Shown here one piece after another: positions 5,124 through 5,169 of a stretch of 5,169 bases of DNA; the first letter of the stretch is position 1; every line of letters begins with the position of its first letter. Position numbers and translations under genes: made by a program. The notes beneath the pieces were generated by a model. That model saw only the letters and a program-made list of their open reading frames with translations. It did no database searches and had not been told where the DNA came from. The stretch comes from Pseudomonadota bacterium (GTDB lineage: Bacteria; Pseudomonadota; Alphaproteobacteria; Rhizobiales; Beijerinckiaceae). The DNA lies in the NCBI GenBank assembly GCA_023452965.1, contig JAEXUU010000775.1, forward strand, positions 1-5,169, given 5' to 3'.

Positions 5124-5169
5124 TTATCTTCCGCCATCCACTCCCCCTTACCGCCTCCCGAGCGATCCC

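Overview
This window looks like chromosomal DNA from a GC-rich alphaproteobacterium, most likely Hyphomicrobiales; a Bosea- or Methylobacterium-like genus is possible but is only an impression from protein style. The evidence is the strong G/C bias at third codon positions, a nuoA of alphaproteobacterial type, a Cache-type hybrid kinase with a C-terminal pair of receiver domains, a CTTGAC-type promoter element, and GANTC (CcrM-type) sites concentrated between genes.

Layout. Bases 1-471 on the minus strand hold the start of the respiratory complex I operon: the complete nuoA gene, followed by what is probably the first five codons of nuoB, cut by the window edge. A 394-base divergent intergenic region (472-865) separates it from a plus-strand gene for a secreted zinc D-Ala-D-Ala carboxypeptidase-like protein (M15 family, 866-1495). 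After 87 bases comes a 905-residue membrane hybrid sensor histidine kinase (1583-4300) with the order Cache-like sensor, HAMP, HisKA, HATPase_c, receiver, receiver. No separate response regulator or phosphotransfer protein is visible. From 4386 onward the window is a tRNA region: tRNA-Val(TAC), a gene-free stretch of about 360 bases, then two identical tRNA-Asp(GTC) genes 157 bases apart, the first preceded by a convincing promoter.

Function. The genes are mostly housekeeping and do not form an obvious single pathway: energy metabolism (nuo), envelope peptidoglycan metabolism (M15 protein), environmental sensing (kinase) and translation (tRNAs). The M15 gene and the kinase could share a transcript, but this is only inferred from orientation and spacing.

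I see no mobile element, CRISPR array, toxin-antitoxin pair or defence system. The least ordinary signals are the leader structure shared by the two tRNA-Asp genes (a hairpin followed directly by a 14-base palindrome that includes the tRNA acceptor strand) and the cluster of GANTC sites and inverted repeats in the divergent intergenic region.
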